37,835 nucleotides of DNA from Archaeoglobaceae archaeon (GTDB lineage Archaea; Halobacteriota; Archaeoglobi; Archaeoglobales; Archaeoglobaceae), in NCBI GenBank assembly GCA_027064525.1, contig JAMOPJ010000036.1:1-37835 (forward strand). The letters run 5' to 3'. The position numbers and the translations under genes are program-made. Below the pieces are notes generated by a model. The model did no database searches. It was given only the letters and a program-made list of their open reading frames with translations, and was not told the origin of the DNA. Below, piece by piece: positions 1-8,683 of the stretch. The first letter of the stretch is position 1. Each line of letters starts with the position of its first letter.

Positions 1-2
1 TC

Positions 3-242
3 GATAATGGTGTTTGGTATAAAAACGCTTTCGAAAGACTGGGCTTCGATTACGAAAATGAGAAATTTGGTAGAAGAAACGCAGTAGAACAATTCTTTTC
101 CCTGCTTAAATCAAGAACAAAAAGATTTTACAATAGATTCCCAGAAAATAAGATAAAATTTAGATCCACCCTAAGCTGGATAAAATCTTTTGCTTTATTA
201 TATAACCTTATAAATTGTTACTATAAAAATATGATATCTTGA
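3..242 (+). pseudogene. 3' end of an IS6-like DDE transposase (cut by window edge)
   Basis: An open frame enters from the left edge and ends at TGA 240-242, giving about 79 residues. The stretch RRNAVEQFFSLLKSRTKRFY is typical of archaeal IS6/IS240-type transposases, where the Glu of AVEQFF is the last acid of the DDE triad; DNGVWY upstream fits the region around the second Asp. Lys, Arg and aromatic residues follow as in the family C-terminus. The upstream part lies outside the window, so I cannot tell whether the gene is complete. The IS right end should lie just after 242, but I could not define its inverted repeat without the left end. Family assignment is from remembered motifs. Confidence 0.72.
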
Positions 243-514
243 CAACCTCGACCGGCGAAGGTAATACCATTTACGTCGTAGAGGCTTTTAAAAGAGAAAG
301 AGATTATAGATAACGATAACCTGTTTCAGAATCGGCCAAGATTTTGTTCCACTCCTTTGCCGTCTGGCCTCTATAACCCTTTTTCGGCCAAATCAGCCCT
401 CATCGTAATTTGATCGAATGTGCTAAGGCATTGAGGTTCAACCTTTCCGCCTTAAGCTGTGCTTGCCAAAGCTATCGTTTTAGCTGAAAGATGCTTATTA
501 CCAAATTTAGGAGC
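243..514. other. stretch without a recognisable gene between IS fragment and tRNA
   Basis: No long open frame is present on either strand. On the minus strand a roughly 28-residue frame ending near 310 contains GYRGQTAKEWNKILADSETG, which reads like real protein, but it has no start codon in context and breaks upstream. It may be a remnant of a gene disrupted by the neighbouring insertion sequence. The IS terminal repeat should lie within the first tens of bases. Confidence 0.4.
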
Positions 515-587
515 GGGCCGGGAGGGATTTGAACCCCCGACCGCGGGATTAAGAGTCCCGCGCTCTACCTGGCTAAGCTACCGGCCC
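515..587 (-). tRNA. tRNA-Lys (anticodon CTT)
   Basis: The reverse complement folds as a complete 73-nt tRNA: 7-bp acceptor GGGCCGG/CCGGCCC, D arm GCTT/GAGC, anticodon stem CGGGA/TCCCG with loop CTCTTAA (anticodon CTT), 5-base variable loop, and T arm GGGGG/CCCTC with loop TTCAAAT. The terminal CCA is not encoded, as the bases following the 3' end read GCTC. There is no intron. An IS fragment lies about 270 bp downstream of its 3' end. Confidence 0.96.
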
Positions 588-761
588 AAATCAATGACTA
601 AACTTTTCAGCATGTTAGGGTTTATGAGTTTTATGGTATATCTGCAGGGTATCCATAGCTATAAAGAACCATACGATTTTATGTAAAAAATATAAAATTT
701 GACTTATATTATTATGGTAGCTTGTTTGTGGCAAATTAACTTTCCAGACTTTATTATTATA

Positions 762-820
762 AAATTATATATACTCCTAATTCGTTCGGAACACCCAAAG
801 TTTTAGGGTGGGTGTTACAG
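762..820 (+). promoter_or_regulatory. TATA box and 5' UTR hairpin ahead of the TAXI receptor gene
   Basis: AAATTATATATA at 762-773 is a strong archaeal TATA element, placing the transcript start near 797. A perfect 8-base inverted repeat, AACACCCA at 790-797 and TGGGTGTT at 809-816 with an 11-base loop, ends four bases before the ATG at 821 and contains the only GGTG-type ribosome-binding sequence. If the transcript starts at or before 790, the hairpin could mask the start. The function is inferred. Confidence 0.5.
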
Positions 821-1840
821 ATGAGCAGATCGAAAATACACTACGTGTTGGTTGTAATACTTGCAGTGGCTTTACTATTTGCAGGATGTGCCGAACAGAA
901 ACAGAAAGTTGAAGAAACTCCGAAGGCTACAGAAACTCCAAAAGCTGAAACTGCTCCAAAGGCAGAAGTTATCCATATAAAGATCGGAACTGGTAGCCCC
1001 GGTGGAGTATACTATCCCTTAGGTGGAGCTATGGCTGAGCTGTGCACAAAGAAGCTTGCTGACAAGGGTATCGAAGTAACTGCTGTGTCTACAGCTGCAT
1101 CGGTTGAAAACTGCAGACTTGTAGGAAGAGGAGAAGTTCAGTTTGGTATGGCCATGGGAGACATAGCCTATCAGGCATATATGGGTGAGGGTAAATTCAA
1201 GGAGAAGCTTCCAATTCTTGCGGCATTCTCAATGTATCCAGCTCCAGAGCATATAATTACAACCGATCCAAATATAAAGACGATCTATGACCTCGCAGGA
1301 AAGAAAGTATCTGTTGGAGCCCCCGGTAGTGGAAATGCAGCAATGGCAGAGCTAATTTTGAAGACCGCTGGAATTTGGGATAAGATAGAGAAGTACTACT
1401 ACTCACAGCCTCAAGCAGCTCAAGCACTTAAGGATGGCAACGTAGATGTAGTCTTCTGGAACTTTGCTTATCCAGCTTCTGCAGTTCAGGAAGTTGCCGC
1501 TGTTAGAGACGTCTATTTCGTCCAAATACCGGATAAGATCGTCAACGAGATAGTATCCAAGTATCCATACTACAAGCCGGGAGTAATTCCAGCTGGAACA
1601 TACAAGAACCAGAATGTGGATGTAAAGACAATCCAAGTCGGAAACGACATGATCGTCAATAAGGATGTGCCAGAAGAGGTAGTATACAACATCGTCAAGA
1701 CGATATTCGAAAATGCAGAAGAGCTGCACGATGTCCATCCAGTTGCAAAGCAACTCACACCAGAGAATGCTATAAAGACTGCTATCCCGCTACATCCGGG
1801 AGCTGAGAAGTACTTCAGGGAAGTAGGAGTACTCAAGTAA
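821..1840 (+). CDS. TAXI-family TRAP transporter solute-binding lipoprotein
   Basis: This is the extracytoplasmic receptor of a TRAP transporter of the TAXI type, which delivers an organic acid or similar anion to a permease driven by an ion gradient. The N-terminus has basic residues, a hydrophobic segment and a lipobox LLFAGC, so the mature protein should be membrane-anchored. A Glu/Thr/Pro/Lys-rich linker follows, and then the TAXI core, whose opening IKIGTGSPGGVYYPLGGAMA is characteristic. I chose ATG 821 because a GGTG sequence lies just upstream; an in-frame GTG at 812 would add three residues. The length of 339 aa is normal. The DUF1850 and permease genes follow directly, as is usual for TAXI operons. 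The ligand cannot be told from sequence. Confidence 0.93.
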   Translation: MSRSKIHYVLVVILAVALLFAGCAEQKQKVEETPKATETPKAETAPKAEVIHIKIGTGSPGGVYYPLGGAMAELCTKKLADKGIEVTAVSTAASVENCRLVGRGEVQFGMAMGDIAYQAYMGEGKFKEKLPILAAFSMYPAPEHIITTDPNIKTIYDLAGKKVSVGAPGSGNAAMAELILKTAGIWDKIEKYYYSQPQAAQALKDGNVDVVFWNFAYPASAVQEVAAVRDVYFVQIPDKIVNEIVSKYPYYKPGVIPAGTYKNQNVDVKTIQVGNDMIVNKDVPEEVVYNIVKTIFENAEELHDVHPVAKQLTPENAIKTAIPLHPGAEKYFREVGVLK

Positions 1841-1848
1841 GGAGGTGC

Positions 1849-2277
1849 ATAGATTTTAAGAAAATTATATTTTTATTATTTTTATTTGTCCTGTTTACAT
1901 CTTGCATTACAAAGAGAGAATACAGCTTAGTTGTTGATGTTGACGGTAAAGAAATGCTTAAATTTAAGATTCACGAAGGAGATGTATTTTATTACGAATA
2001 TGTGAACTCCAGAGATCAGAACTTAGTTAGAGATACATTCACAGTTAAAAACGGAAAGTTGGTTCTGCTTAAGGAGGAATATTCGTGGTATGGGGTTGGG
2101 CAGGAATACTTGAATATATCGTATGAAGATGGAATGGTTGTAGTTCACGTAAACGGGGTTATAGATGAACTCGTAATCATGGGTGCGTTTACGGTTCCGC
2201 AGAAGATCGTCGTTAATGGTGAGGAGTATCCGATCAATTGGTCTGGCAAAAGAATAGCAATCAGGGTGATAGGATGA
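1849..2277 (+). CDS. DUF1850 lipoprotein of the TAXI-TRAP operon, non-canonical start
   Basis: DUF1850 proteins of unknown function commonly sit between TAXI receptor and permease genes, as here. The first ATG is at 1954, but the open frame continues upstream and encodes KKIIFLLFLFVLFTSC, a basic n-region, hydrophobic core and lipobox, followed by the family opening YSLVVDVDGKEMLKFKIHEG. Starting at 1954 would remove the signal peptide and first strand. Upstream of KK there is no ATG, GTG or TTG in frame; the only near-start codon is ATA at 1849, three bases after the strong ribosome-binding sequence GGAGG (1841-1845). A start at 1849 gives 142 aa, the usual family length. The stop overlaps the permease ATG. 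Gene call sure, start uncertain. Confidence 0.75.
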   Translation: MDFKKIIFLLFLFVLFTSCITKREYSLVVDVDGKEMLKFKIHEGDVFYYEYVNSRDQNLVRDTFTVKNGKLVLLKEEYSWYGVGQEYLNISYEDGMVVVHVNGVIDELVIMGAFTVPQKIVVNGEEYPINWSGKRIAIRVIG

Positions 2278-4238
2278 TTAAGCGCTTTAAGGAAAAGTTG
2301 GGACTTAACAAAACAGAAGATCTTTCAGAAAAGCTTGAAGAAATAGAAGAAGAGCTCAAAGCGAAGAGACATCTGGAAGGCTGGTGGAGAATTCCAGTAG
2401 TGGCTGCATCCCTAGGATTGTTTGTATTCCACATGTATACCGGATGGTTCGGTTCGTTATTTGCACTACTTCAGAGGATAATTCACTACACACTGATCTT
2501 GACCATCGTATTTGCAATTTATGCCCCGAGCAAGAAGAGTAGAAGGGATAGAATACCCATATATGATTTCATTATAATTTTTGTTGCGATCTACTTAGCT
2601 TATTACTTGATAACCAATATTGAAGAGCTTGTTTGGAGGGTTGGAGCTCCTACGACTATGGATGTAATCTTAGGAATCATAATGATTTTAATTACGTTAG
2701 AAGCAACACGTAGAGCTGTTGGATTGCCCATTGTCATCGTAGTTTGTCTGTTTTTACTCTACGCTTTGGTTTTAGGGCCCTATATGCCCGGTAGATTGAA
2801 GCATGGTAACTTTCCAATTGAAGATATTGCGTTTTATCTATATCTGACTGATAACGGTATATTGGGTATCCCACTTGGCGTTTCTGCCAACTTCATATAC
2901 CTCTTTATCCTTTTTGGTGCAATACTGTTTGAGACCGGTGCGGCAAAGTTCTTCATCGATTTTGCAATAGCTTTAACGGGATTTTCCAGAGGTGGGCCCG
3001 CTAAAGCGGCGATCGTCAGCAGTGCGGCTATGGGTATGGTTTCTGGTAGCTCAACAGCTAATACCGTCACAACTGGTTCATTTACGATACCATTGATGAA
3101 AAGGGTCGGCTATCCGGCAACTTTTGCTGGTGCTGTCGAGCCAGTTGCATCAACAGCTGGCCAAATAATGCCACCAATTATGGGTGCAGCAGCTTTTATT
3201 ATGGCTGAATTCCTAGGAGTGCCGTATATAAAAGTGGCTATGGCTGCTGTTCTGCCAGCGATATTCTACTATCTAGCTCTATTCTTGGCAGTTGATTTTA
3301 AGGCTGCTAAAATCGGACTAAAAGGTGTTTCAAGGGATGAGCTACCGAACCTAAAAGAGGTAGTAGTTAACGGCGGATTTCTGCTGATACCAGTTTTTGG
3401 ATTGATATATCTGCTAGTTAAAGGATATTCGCCTCAGAAATCTGTAGTTTTAAGCATAATTCTGCTTTTGATAGTATGCAATCTGCGAAAGGAGACCAGA
3501 TTAACTCCGAGAAAGCTGTTGAAAGCAATTGTAAACGCTGGTGTTTCTGCTGCGCCAGTTGCTGTGGCGTGTGCTGCTGCGGGTATAATAGTTGGAATAG
3601 TTACAAGAACGGGCTTGGGTCTTAAGTTTACTAGCATAGTTCTTTCCGCATCTATGGGCTATCTACCTTTGGCACTAATTCTTGCATCTCTGGCATCTCT
3701 TCTGCTTGGTATGGGCGTGCCAACTACAGCGAATTACATAATCATGGCTACACTTGTTGCACCAGCTCTAATCAAGTTCTTGGGAGAAGCTATCGCACCT
3801 ATAGTTCCGCATATGTTCGTCTTCTACTACGGGATACTGGCAGACATAACTCCGCCGGTGATGCTGGCCGTATTTGCCGGAGCTGCTATCGCTAAATCCG
3901 ATCCGATGAAAACTGGATTTGAGGCGGTGAAGTTAGCTTTGCCGGGGTATGCAATTCCGTTCTTTATGGTATACCATCCAGACCTGATATCCTGGCCATT
4001 TCAGGAGTTCAGCTTTGGGCAGTTTATCTACCATCTGGTATTGGGAGTCGTGCTGACAATCAGCATCGCAGGAGCTATGCAGGGGCACCTACTAAGAAAT
4101 CTCAAATTACCGGAAAGACTATTACTTTTTGTGTCGGTATTGCTCATTATACTGCCGGAAATGGAAACGGATATACTGGGAGTGGTGATACTCATAGCTA
4201 TGATTTTATTCTTAAAGCTACATAGGCAGGCAGTTTAG
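2274..4238 (+). CDS. TRAP transporter fused permease subunit (4TM/12TM)
   Basis: Integral membrane component of the TAXI-TRAP transporter, fusing the small (DctQ-like) and large (DctM-like) subunits. The N-terminal 30 residues are charged and possibly coiled coil; hydrophobic segments then fill the rest. Conserved DctM-type features include SAAMGMVSGSSTANTVTTGS and the second half-motif LLGMGVPTTANYIIMATLVA, both substrate-path loops in the family, and ADITPPVMLAVFAGAAIAKS. The length of 654 aa fits 4TM/12TM fusions. I chose ATG 2274 because it overlaps the upstream stop in ATGA; the longer in-frame reading from 2238 would begin inside the DUF1850 gene. Confidence 0.94.
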   Translation: MIKRFKEKLGLNKTEDLSEKLEEIEEELKAKRHLEGWWRIPVVAASLGLFVFHMYTGWFGSLFALLQRIIHYTLILTIVFAIYAPSKKSRRDRIPIYDFIIIFVAIYLAYYLITNIEELVWRVGAPTTMDVILGIIMILITLEATRRAVGLPIVIVVCLFLLYALVLGPYMPGRLKHGNFPIEDIAFYLYLTDNGILGIPLGVSANFIYLFILFGAILFETGAAKFFIDFAIALTGFSRGGPAKAAIVSSAAMGMVSGSSTANTVTTGSFTIPLMKRVGYPATFAGAVEPVASTAGQIMPPIMGAAAFIMAEFLGVPYIKVAMAAVLPAIFYYLALFLAVDFKAAKIGLKGVSRDELPNLKEVVVNGGFLLIPVFGLIYLLVKGYSPQKSVVLSIILLLIVCNLRKETRLTPRKLLKAIVNAGVSAAPVAVACAAAGIIVGIVTRTGLGLKFTSIVLSASMGYLPLALILASLASLLLGMGVPTTANYIIMATLVAPALIKFLGEAIAPIVPHMFVFYYGILADITPPVMLAVFAGAAIAKSDPMKTGFEAVKLALPGYAIPFFMVYHPDLISWPFQEFSFGQFIYHLVLGVVLTISIAGAMQGHLLRNLKLPERLLLFVSVLLIILPEMETDILGVVILIAMILFLKLHRQAV

Positions 4239-4267
4239 TAAAACTATTTCACTCGAATTTTGGTGCA

Positions 4268-4381
4268 ATGATAGTCCCGCTGATTGCGATATTCACCACA
4301 ATGCTTGGATTGGGACATTTAATGCTTATAAGTGCGATCGGAACATCTTTATTTTACTACCTCTCAAGGACATACGAATGA
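4268..4381 (+). CDS. very small membrane protein, unrecognised
   Basis: A 37-residue frame fills most of the gap between the permease and the methyltransferase gene. It is almost wholly hydrophobic (MIVPLIAIFTTMLGLGHLML and so on) and ends in SRTYE. Its TGA overlaps the next ATG (ATGA at 4378-4381), the coupling seen between true genes of this operon. The frame stays open a further 12 codons upstream without a start codon, so it could also be the tail of a decayed membrane gene. I do not recognise a family. Confidence 0.4.
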   Translation: MIVPLIAIFTTMLGLGHLMLISAIGTSLFYYLSRTYE

Positions 4382-5328
4382 TCAGCGAGAACTTGACGCC
4401 CAAAGAGATCAAGGAGGAATTTAGAAAAATAAATCCAAAGTTCGTGGAGAGGTATGAGAAGATCGACGATTCCGAAGATTTCTACCGATTTATGGCCAAG
4501 CCTCTAAGGACGAGCATAAGAGTTAACACGCTCAAAGCGAGTGTTGAAGACGTTGTTAAAAGCCTATGCGGGCGATTCGAGCTTGAGCCGATCCCTTGGT
4601 GCAGGGAAGGGTTCTTCGTTAATGCTGAAAAGGTCGGAGGAACGATTGAACATCAGTTGGGCTTGATATTTTCCCAAGAGGCTTCCGCGATGATTCCTGC
4701 GGTTGCTTTAGATGTTAAACCGGGAATGCTCGTTTTGGATATGGCTGCCGCTCCCGGAGGAAAAACTACGCAAGTAGCCCAATACATGCAAAACGAAGGC
4801 TGTATAATTGCGAACGACGTCAAAGTTGATAGGTTGAACATTCTGATTTCTAATTTGCAGAGATGCGGAGTGACGATAGCCAGAGTGACTATGAAAGATG
4901 GAAGGTTCTTCAAGAGATTCAAGGACACTTTCGACAGAGTTCTGTTGGATGCTCCCTGCAGTAACGTTGGAATGATAAGGAAGAACTTCAAGTATTTGAA
5001 GATGTGGAGGCTTAAAGAGGTTGAATCGTTGTCGAGATTACAGAAGGAGCTTATAATGGCTGGCTACAATGCGTTAAAGCCCGGCGGGATTTTGGTTTAC
5101 GCCACTTGCACCCTCGATCCGCTTGAGAACGAAGAAGTTGTCGATCATCTTGTTATGAATACGGATGCTGAGATCATTGAAATAGATCTGCCAGTTAAAA
5201 GCCAGAGACCGATAACGAAGTTCGAAGATAGAGAATATTGTAAGGACGTGCTGAAATGCTTGAGAATACATCCTCAAGACAACGATACTGAAGGATTTTT
5301 CATTGCCAAAATTTTGAAACCTGCTTAG
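4378..5328 (+). CDS. NOL1/NOP2/Sun (NSUN)-family RNA m5C methyltransferase
   Basis: An S-adenosylmethionine-dependent enzyme that methylates C5 of cytosine in tRNA or rRNA. SAM motif I is DMAAAPGGKTTQ (about residues 121-132). Motif IV, DAPCSNVGMIRKN, and motif VI, YATCTLDPLENEEV, supply the two cysteines used by this family: the catalytic one in TC and the release one in PC. The N-terminal part contains the RVNTLK signature. At 316 aa it lacks an attached C-terminal PUA-like domain; that domain is encoded by the next gene. Archaeal relatives act on tRNA, but the target base cannot be inferred here. Confidence 0.9.
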   Translation: MISENLTPKEIKEEFRKINPKFVERYEKIDDSEDFYRFMAKPLRTSIRVNTLKASVEDVVKSLCGRFELEPIPWCREGFFVNAEKVGGTIEHQLGLIFSQEASAMIPAVALDVKPGMLVLDMAAAPGGKTTQVAQYMQNEGCIIANDVKVDRLNILISNLQRCGVTIARVTMKDGRFFKRFKDTFDRVLLDAPCSNVGMIRKNFKYLKMWRLKEVESLSRLQKELIMAGYNALKPGGILVYATCTLDPLENEEVVDHLVMNTDAEIIEIDLPVKSQRPITKFEDREYCKDVLKCLRIHPQDNDTEGFFIAKILKPA

Positions 5329-5374
5329 TCTTTTAAGATAGATTAAGTAACAGTCCTCAAGTTCGTATTCACCA

Positions 5375-5839
5375 ATGCGTGGGGAAAACCCTAATATTCG
5401 CAACCTAAACCCTTTACCAATGCTCAAAGAAAAAATTGCAGAGTTCCTTGAAAAGCAGTTCGACATAGACAAATCAGAATTCCTGAATCTTAACTTGGAG
5501 TTTGAGGAAAGAGGAAAGCGCAGAGTTTACGCGTTCAAGAAATGCCAGCTAGAAGTTCCGACTTATCACTATGGTATATACTTCGGAACGCTCGAAAAAA
5601 ACGGGATAAGACTTTCGATCGAGGGCTCGTTCATAGTCGGGAAACTTGCGAAGAAGAACGTAATCGAATTGGACGATGAGAATGCAAAGAGGTGGATGGG
5701 CGGGCAGGATTTGGAGTTACCGGTGAAGGGTTACGTCATTCTGAAGTGGAAGAATTTCTTCTTAGGCTGTGGAAAGGGAAACGGGAAGATCGTTAAGAAT
5801 TATGTTCCGAAGGAGAGAAGAATTCAGATTGAACAATAA
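5375..5839 (+). CDS. stand-alone PUA-like RNA-binding domain (RsmF C-terminal type)
   Basis: The C-terminal part, KGYVILKWKNFFLGCGKGNG then KIVKNYVPKERR, matches the pattern of the PUA-like domain at the C-terminus of RsmF/NSUN methyltransferases (GYxLLxWKGFPLGxGKxxxGxxKNxYPKxLR). Residues 15-80 form an alpha/beta domain of the kind seen in NIP7-like proteins. The gene lies 46 bp after an NSUN methyltransferase that lacks this domain, so the two probably form a two-subunit enzyme. Neither start, ATG 5375 or ATG 5420 (MLKEKIAEF), has a clear ribosome-binding site. A TATA-like TTTTAAG sits about 40 bp upstream of 5375. Confidence 0.75.
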   Translation: MRGENPNIRNLNPLPMLKEKIAEFLEKQFDIDKSEFLNLNLEFEERGKRRVYAFKKCQLEVPTYHYGIYFGTLEKNGIRLSIEGSFIVGKLAKKNVIELDDENAKRWMGGQDLELPVKGYVILKWKNFFLGCGKGNGKIVKNYVPKERRIQIEQ

Positions 5840-5855
5840 TATTTAAATTATAAAA

Positions 5856-7757
5856 TCAAAAATCAATCAAATCCCTAACTTCAACGATCGGTGGAGGCTC
5901 CCTCTTGTGTCTACTCTTTTCTACCATCTCGATTACCCTTTTTACCTCATCCTCGTTTACATCGAATCTCTTTGGAATCTCCTCTGGCTTTATTCCCTTC
6001 TCCAAAGCCTTGAGAATCGTATCCAGCCTCTCATACGTTATGCCAAGCTCTCCCTCATCCGTCTGTCCTATCCATAGTCCAGCCGATGGTGCTTTCTTAA
6101 TTATCCTATCCGGCACACCCAAAAATTTAGCGAGTTCGAAGACTTCAGTCTTGTATAGATCACCTATCGGAAGAAAATCTACACCACCGTCCCCGTATTT
6201 GGTGTTTCCACAGAACGTGAACCTTCCGTTTCTCTCTACGAGTAGGTTGTGATGTGGCGGAATGTCTGGGCACCACACGATCCCTTTATAGTAGACCTTC
6301 GAAACGCTCGAAGGATATATAGACATCGTTCTTATGTTCTTGGCTATTGTGATGAGATAGGAGGGCTTGCTCCTTATGATCTTGCCCTTATACATTGTCT
6401 CCTTAGCACCTTTCAGTGAAATCGTAGCGTGCATACCCAACTTGGCACAGAGCTCGACTATATCGAGTGCGAGTCTATGAGAGATAGTCTGATAGTTCTG
6501 ATAACCCCATCCGTCGCTATCCATCAACCCTCTGTATAACCAGATCAACTTCTTGGAGGGTAATTTGAGTACCCATCTCGGTATTCTCTTCTCCTCCGCC
6601 CTCGAACCGCACTGTTTGAATATCTCGTACAAAGCTCTCGAATTTACTCTAACGAAGTGTCTGTATGCTCTATATTTGATATCAAGTTCTTCTAAGGTGT
6701 TTATCAAATTCTCCCTCGCCTTATCGTGCTTCGGAATCGCGAAACATACGGTATGAGCCTTATACGTGACGGGGATCTTACCGTCCCCCATCGAAACGAA
6801 CCTTTCTCTTTCATCTCTCATCATCTCTCTTCCACTTTCTGTTTTCTTGAAGGTCCTGACTTCGTAGGTCGTACATGTTCCATCTCCTATGTAGAGACCC
6901 ATCAGATATAGGAAAGGTTCGATGGATATGTTCTCCGGAATCGTGCTCGCGTTGTGATATAGATCGAAGAACTGCGAAACTTCAAAGCAGTTAACATCGT
7001 GGTAACCGTTCCAAGGAGAAGGGATGGGTAGGCTGAACTTCCTCTCCAAAAACTCCTCTGCCCGAACAAACTTCAACTTACCGCTCCTATTAAGGACAAG
7101 CATTCTATGGTTGGGAGTTACGAGGAGATCAGTTCTCCTTCCTCTTATATGTATCATCTCACCCTCGTAATCGAACGTGTAGACCGCTTTGACCGGCACC
7201 TCCTCCACCGCTCCCGTTTTCATGTTGAGAGAAAATACCATGTCCCCGGGCTTGAGCTCCTCGTACGTCTTCAAACCTTCCGTCGTCAGCACCCTCGTCT
7301 TCTCATCGTAGCAGAAGTATCCAGTCATAAGTTCAGTTTTGTTCCCTGTTCCAGCTACAAGCTTTCTAAGATTGTTTGCAAAGTAATAGTTGATGATCAT
7401 CCTGATTCGGGGCTTTAGATTAGCTACAGCTATCTTACTTCCCTCCCCGAGCTCGTTCAGAAAAACATCAACCATTGGATTTATCTCTACGAACTTGTAG
7501 TCGATCTCCAATATCTCGCAGATCTTAAGCGCATCCTCTATATCCTCCTCCCTCGTAACCCCTCTTTCGGGCATTATTATTCCCAAGACCCTGTCCTTGC
7601 CCAAGGCTTTGACACAGAGGAATGCAGTTGTGGAGCTGTCAACCCCTCCGCTCAATCCAACGACTACACCTTCAGCGTTTGCGTTTTCAACGACTTTCCT
7701 TATGAAATCCGTTATCCTCTCCACAACCGCATTCCAGTCAGTCAGCCTCTTCACCAC
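5856..7757 (-). CDS. nadE: NH3-dependent NAD+ synthase precursor containing an intein
   Basis: The product amidates nicotinate adenine dinucleotide to NAD+ using ATP and ammonia; no glutaminase domain is present. The N-extein (residues 1-148) has the ATP-pyrophosphatase P-loop GLSGGVDSS near residue 34 and ends in [13 protein letters not shown]. The C-extein (residues 519-633) starts [20 protein letters not shown]. Joined, GYF-TKYGDGG restores the family's uninterrupted motif and gives a 263-aa enzyme, the usual archaeal length. Residues 149-518 are an intein (separate entry). The start is one of two adjacent GTG codons (7757 or 7754) and overlaps the end of argF by 20 bp, so the two genes are co-transcribed. 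Confidence 0.95.
   Translation of the reverse strand: MVKRLTDWNAVVERITDFIRKVVENANAEGVVVGLSGGVDSSTTAFLCVKALGKDRVLGIIMPERGVTREEDIEDALKICEILEIDYKFVEINPMVDVFLNELGEGSKIAVANLKPRIRMIINYYFANNLRKLVAGTGNKTELMTGYFCYDEKTRVLTTEGLKTYEELKPGDMVFSLNMKTGAVEEVPVKAVYTFDYEGEMIHIRGRRTDLLVTPNHRMLVLNRSGKLKFVRAEEFLERKFSLPIPSPWNGYHDVNCFEVSQFFDLYHNASTIPENISIEPFLYLMGLYIGDGTCTTYEVRTFKKTESGREMMRDERERFVSMGDGKIPVTYKAHTVCFAIPKHDKARENLINTLEELDIKYRAYRHFVRVNSRALYEIFKQCGSRAEEKRIPRWVLKLPSKKLIWLYRGLMDSDGWGYQNYQTISHRLALDIVELCAKLGMHATISLKGAKETMYKGKIIRSKPSYLITIAKNIRTMSIYPSSVSKVYYKGIVWCPDIPPHHNLLVERNGRFTFCGNTKYGDGGVDFLPIGDLYKTEVFELAKFLGVPDRIIKKAPSAGLWIGQTDEGELGITYERLDTILKALEKGIKPEEIPKRFDVNEDEVKRVIEMVEKSRHKREPPPIVEVRDLIDF
6204..7313 (-). 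mobile_element. intein with LAGLIDADG homing endonuclease inside nadE
   Basis: A 370-residue in-frame insertion. It begins with Cys ([13 protein letters not shown], splicing block A), has block B with the TxxH motif (LLVTPNHRM), two LAGLIDADG-type motifs ([12 protein letters not shown] near intein residue 140 and [12 protein letters not shown] near 265, each with the acidic residue expected for catalysis), and block [22 protein letters not shown] ending in Asn. The next host residue is Thr, a valid splicing nucleophile. The penultimate residue is Gly rather than the common His, a variant found in other archaeal inteins. Both splicing and endonuclease residues look intact, so it is probably active in splicing and may still be mobile. 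Confidence 0.95.
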
Positions 7758-8658
7758 CTATGAGCTTTAAAAGGATGGCCTTTTGGGCATGCAAACGGTT
7801 CTCAGCTTGATCGAAAACGATGGAATGCTCTCCTTCCAAAACCTCCTCAGTGATCTCCTCCCCCCTATGTGCCGGCAAGCAGTGCATCACTATGACATCA
7901 TCTTTTGCCATGCTGACAAGAGCCTCACTAACCTGATGCTTGGCGAAGTCTCTGAGCCTCTTTTCTCTCTCAGCTTCCTGCCCCATCGATATCCAAACGT
8001 CCGTATAGATTACATCTGCATCTTGCACAGCCTTGGACGGATCTGGCTCGAATATCAGATTTGCACCCATCTCTAAAGCCTTCTTGACTATCTCTTCATT
8101 CGGTTCATAACCCTTAGGCGTTGAAACTACCATTTTCATTCCGGTTAGTGCTGAAGCTAAGATGAGGGAGTTGCAAACGTTGTTACCATCGCCAACCCAA
8201 GCCAATCGAACGTTCTTAAGGTTGCCCTTATACTCCTTGATCGTCAGGAGATCTGCTATGATCTGGCATGGGTGCTCCAAGTTGCTCAAACCGTTTATGA
8301 CTGGAACAGACGAGTATTTCGCAAACTCCACAATCGTCTCATGATTTCGAACTCGCATCATCACGGCATGGACATATCTGCTTAAAACACGGGCTGTATC
8401 TTTTATAGGCTCCCCTCGGCCAAGCTGGAGATCGTTCCAACCCAAGTAGAGGGCATGTCCACCCAAATCGGTCATAGCAACCTCAAAAGATATCCTCGTT
8501 CTCGTCGATGGTAGTTCGAATATCATAGCGAGGCTCTTGTTTTTCAGGTAGTCCGTAACCCTTCCCTTGTATCTCTCTTCTTTGAGTTTTTCTGCAAGTT
8601 CGAGTATTTCCTCAAGCTCCTCTGGGGTTAAATCGGCCATTGAGATTAAATGCTTCAT
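7738..8658 (-). CDS. argF: ornithine carbamoyltransferase
   Basis: This enzyme makes citrulline from ornithine and carbamoyl phosphate in arginine biosynthesis. The carbamoyl-phosphate loop STRTRISFE, the [11 protein letters not shown] motif, the ornithine loop DVWISMGQE and the catalytic [11 protein letters not shown] are all present. The length of 306 aa is standard. I chose ATG 8658 ([10 protein letters not shown]); an in-frame start at 8676 would add six residues of unlikely sequence. A TATA-like TTAATTAA about 30 bp upstream suggests a leaderless transcript. The 3' end overlaps nadE by 20 bp. Confidence 0.95.
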   Translation of the reverse strand: MKHLISMADLTPEELEEILELAEKLKEERYKGRVTDYLKNKSLAMIFELPSTRTRISFEVAMTDLGGHALYLGWNDLQLGRGEPIKDTARVLSRYVHAVMMRVRNHETIVEFAKYSSVPVINGLSNLEHPCQIIADLLTIKEYKGNLKNVRLAWVGDGNNVCNSLILASALTGMKMVVSTPKGYEPNEEIVKKALEMGANLIFEPDPSKAVQDADVIYTDVWISMGQEAEREKRLRDFAKHQVSEALVSMAKDDVIVMHCLPAHRGEEITEEVLEGEHSIVFDQAENRLHAQKAILLKLIGGEEAD

Positions 8659-8683
8659 CCCTAAGAAATATAACAAAAGTTAA

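Noticed and set aside
459-686. 75-aa plus-strand frame containing GREGFEPPTAGLRVPR
   Set aside because: It reads through the tRNA-Lys gene antisense; such GFEPPT peptides are a well-known false product of tRNA complements.
1403-1753. 116-aa minus-strand frame opposite the TAXI receptor gene
   Set aside because: Antisense shadow of a strongly supported gene, with no motif or ribosome-binding site.
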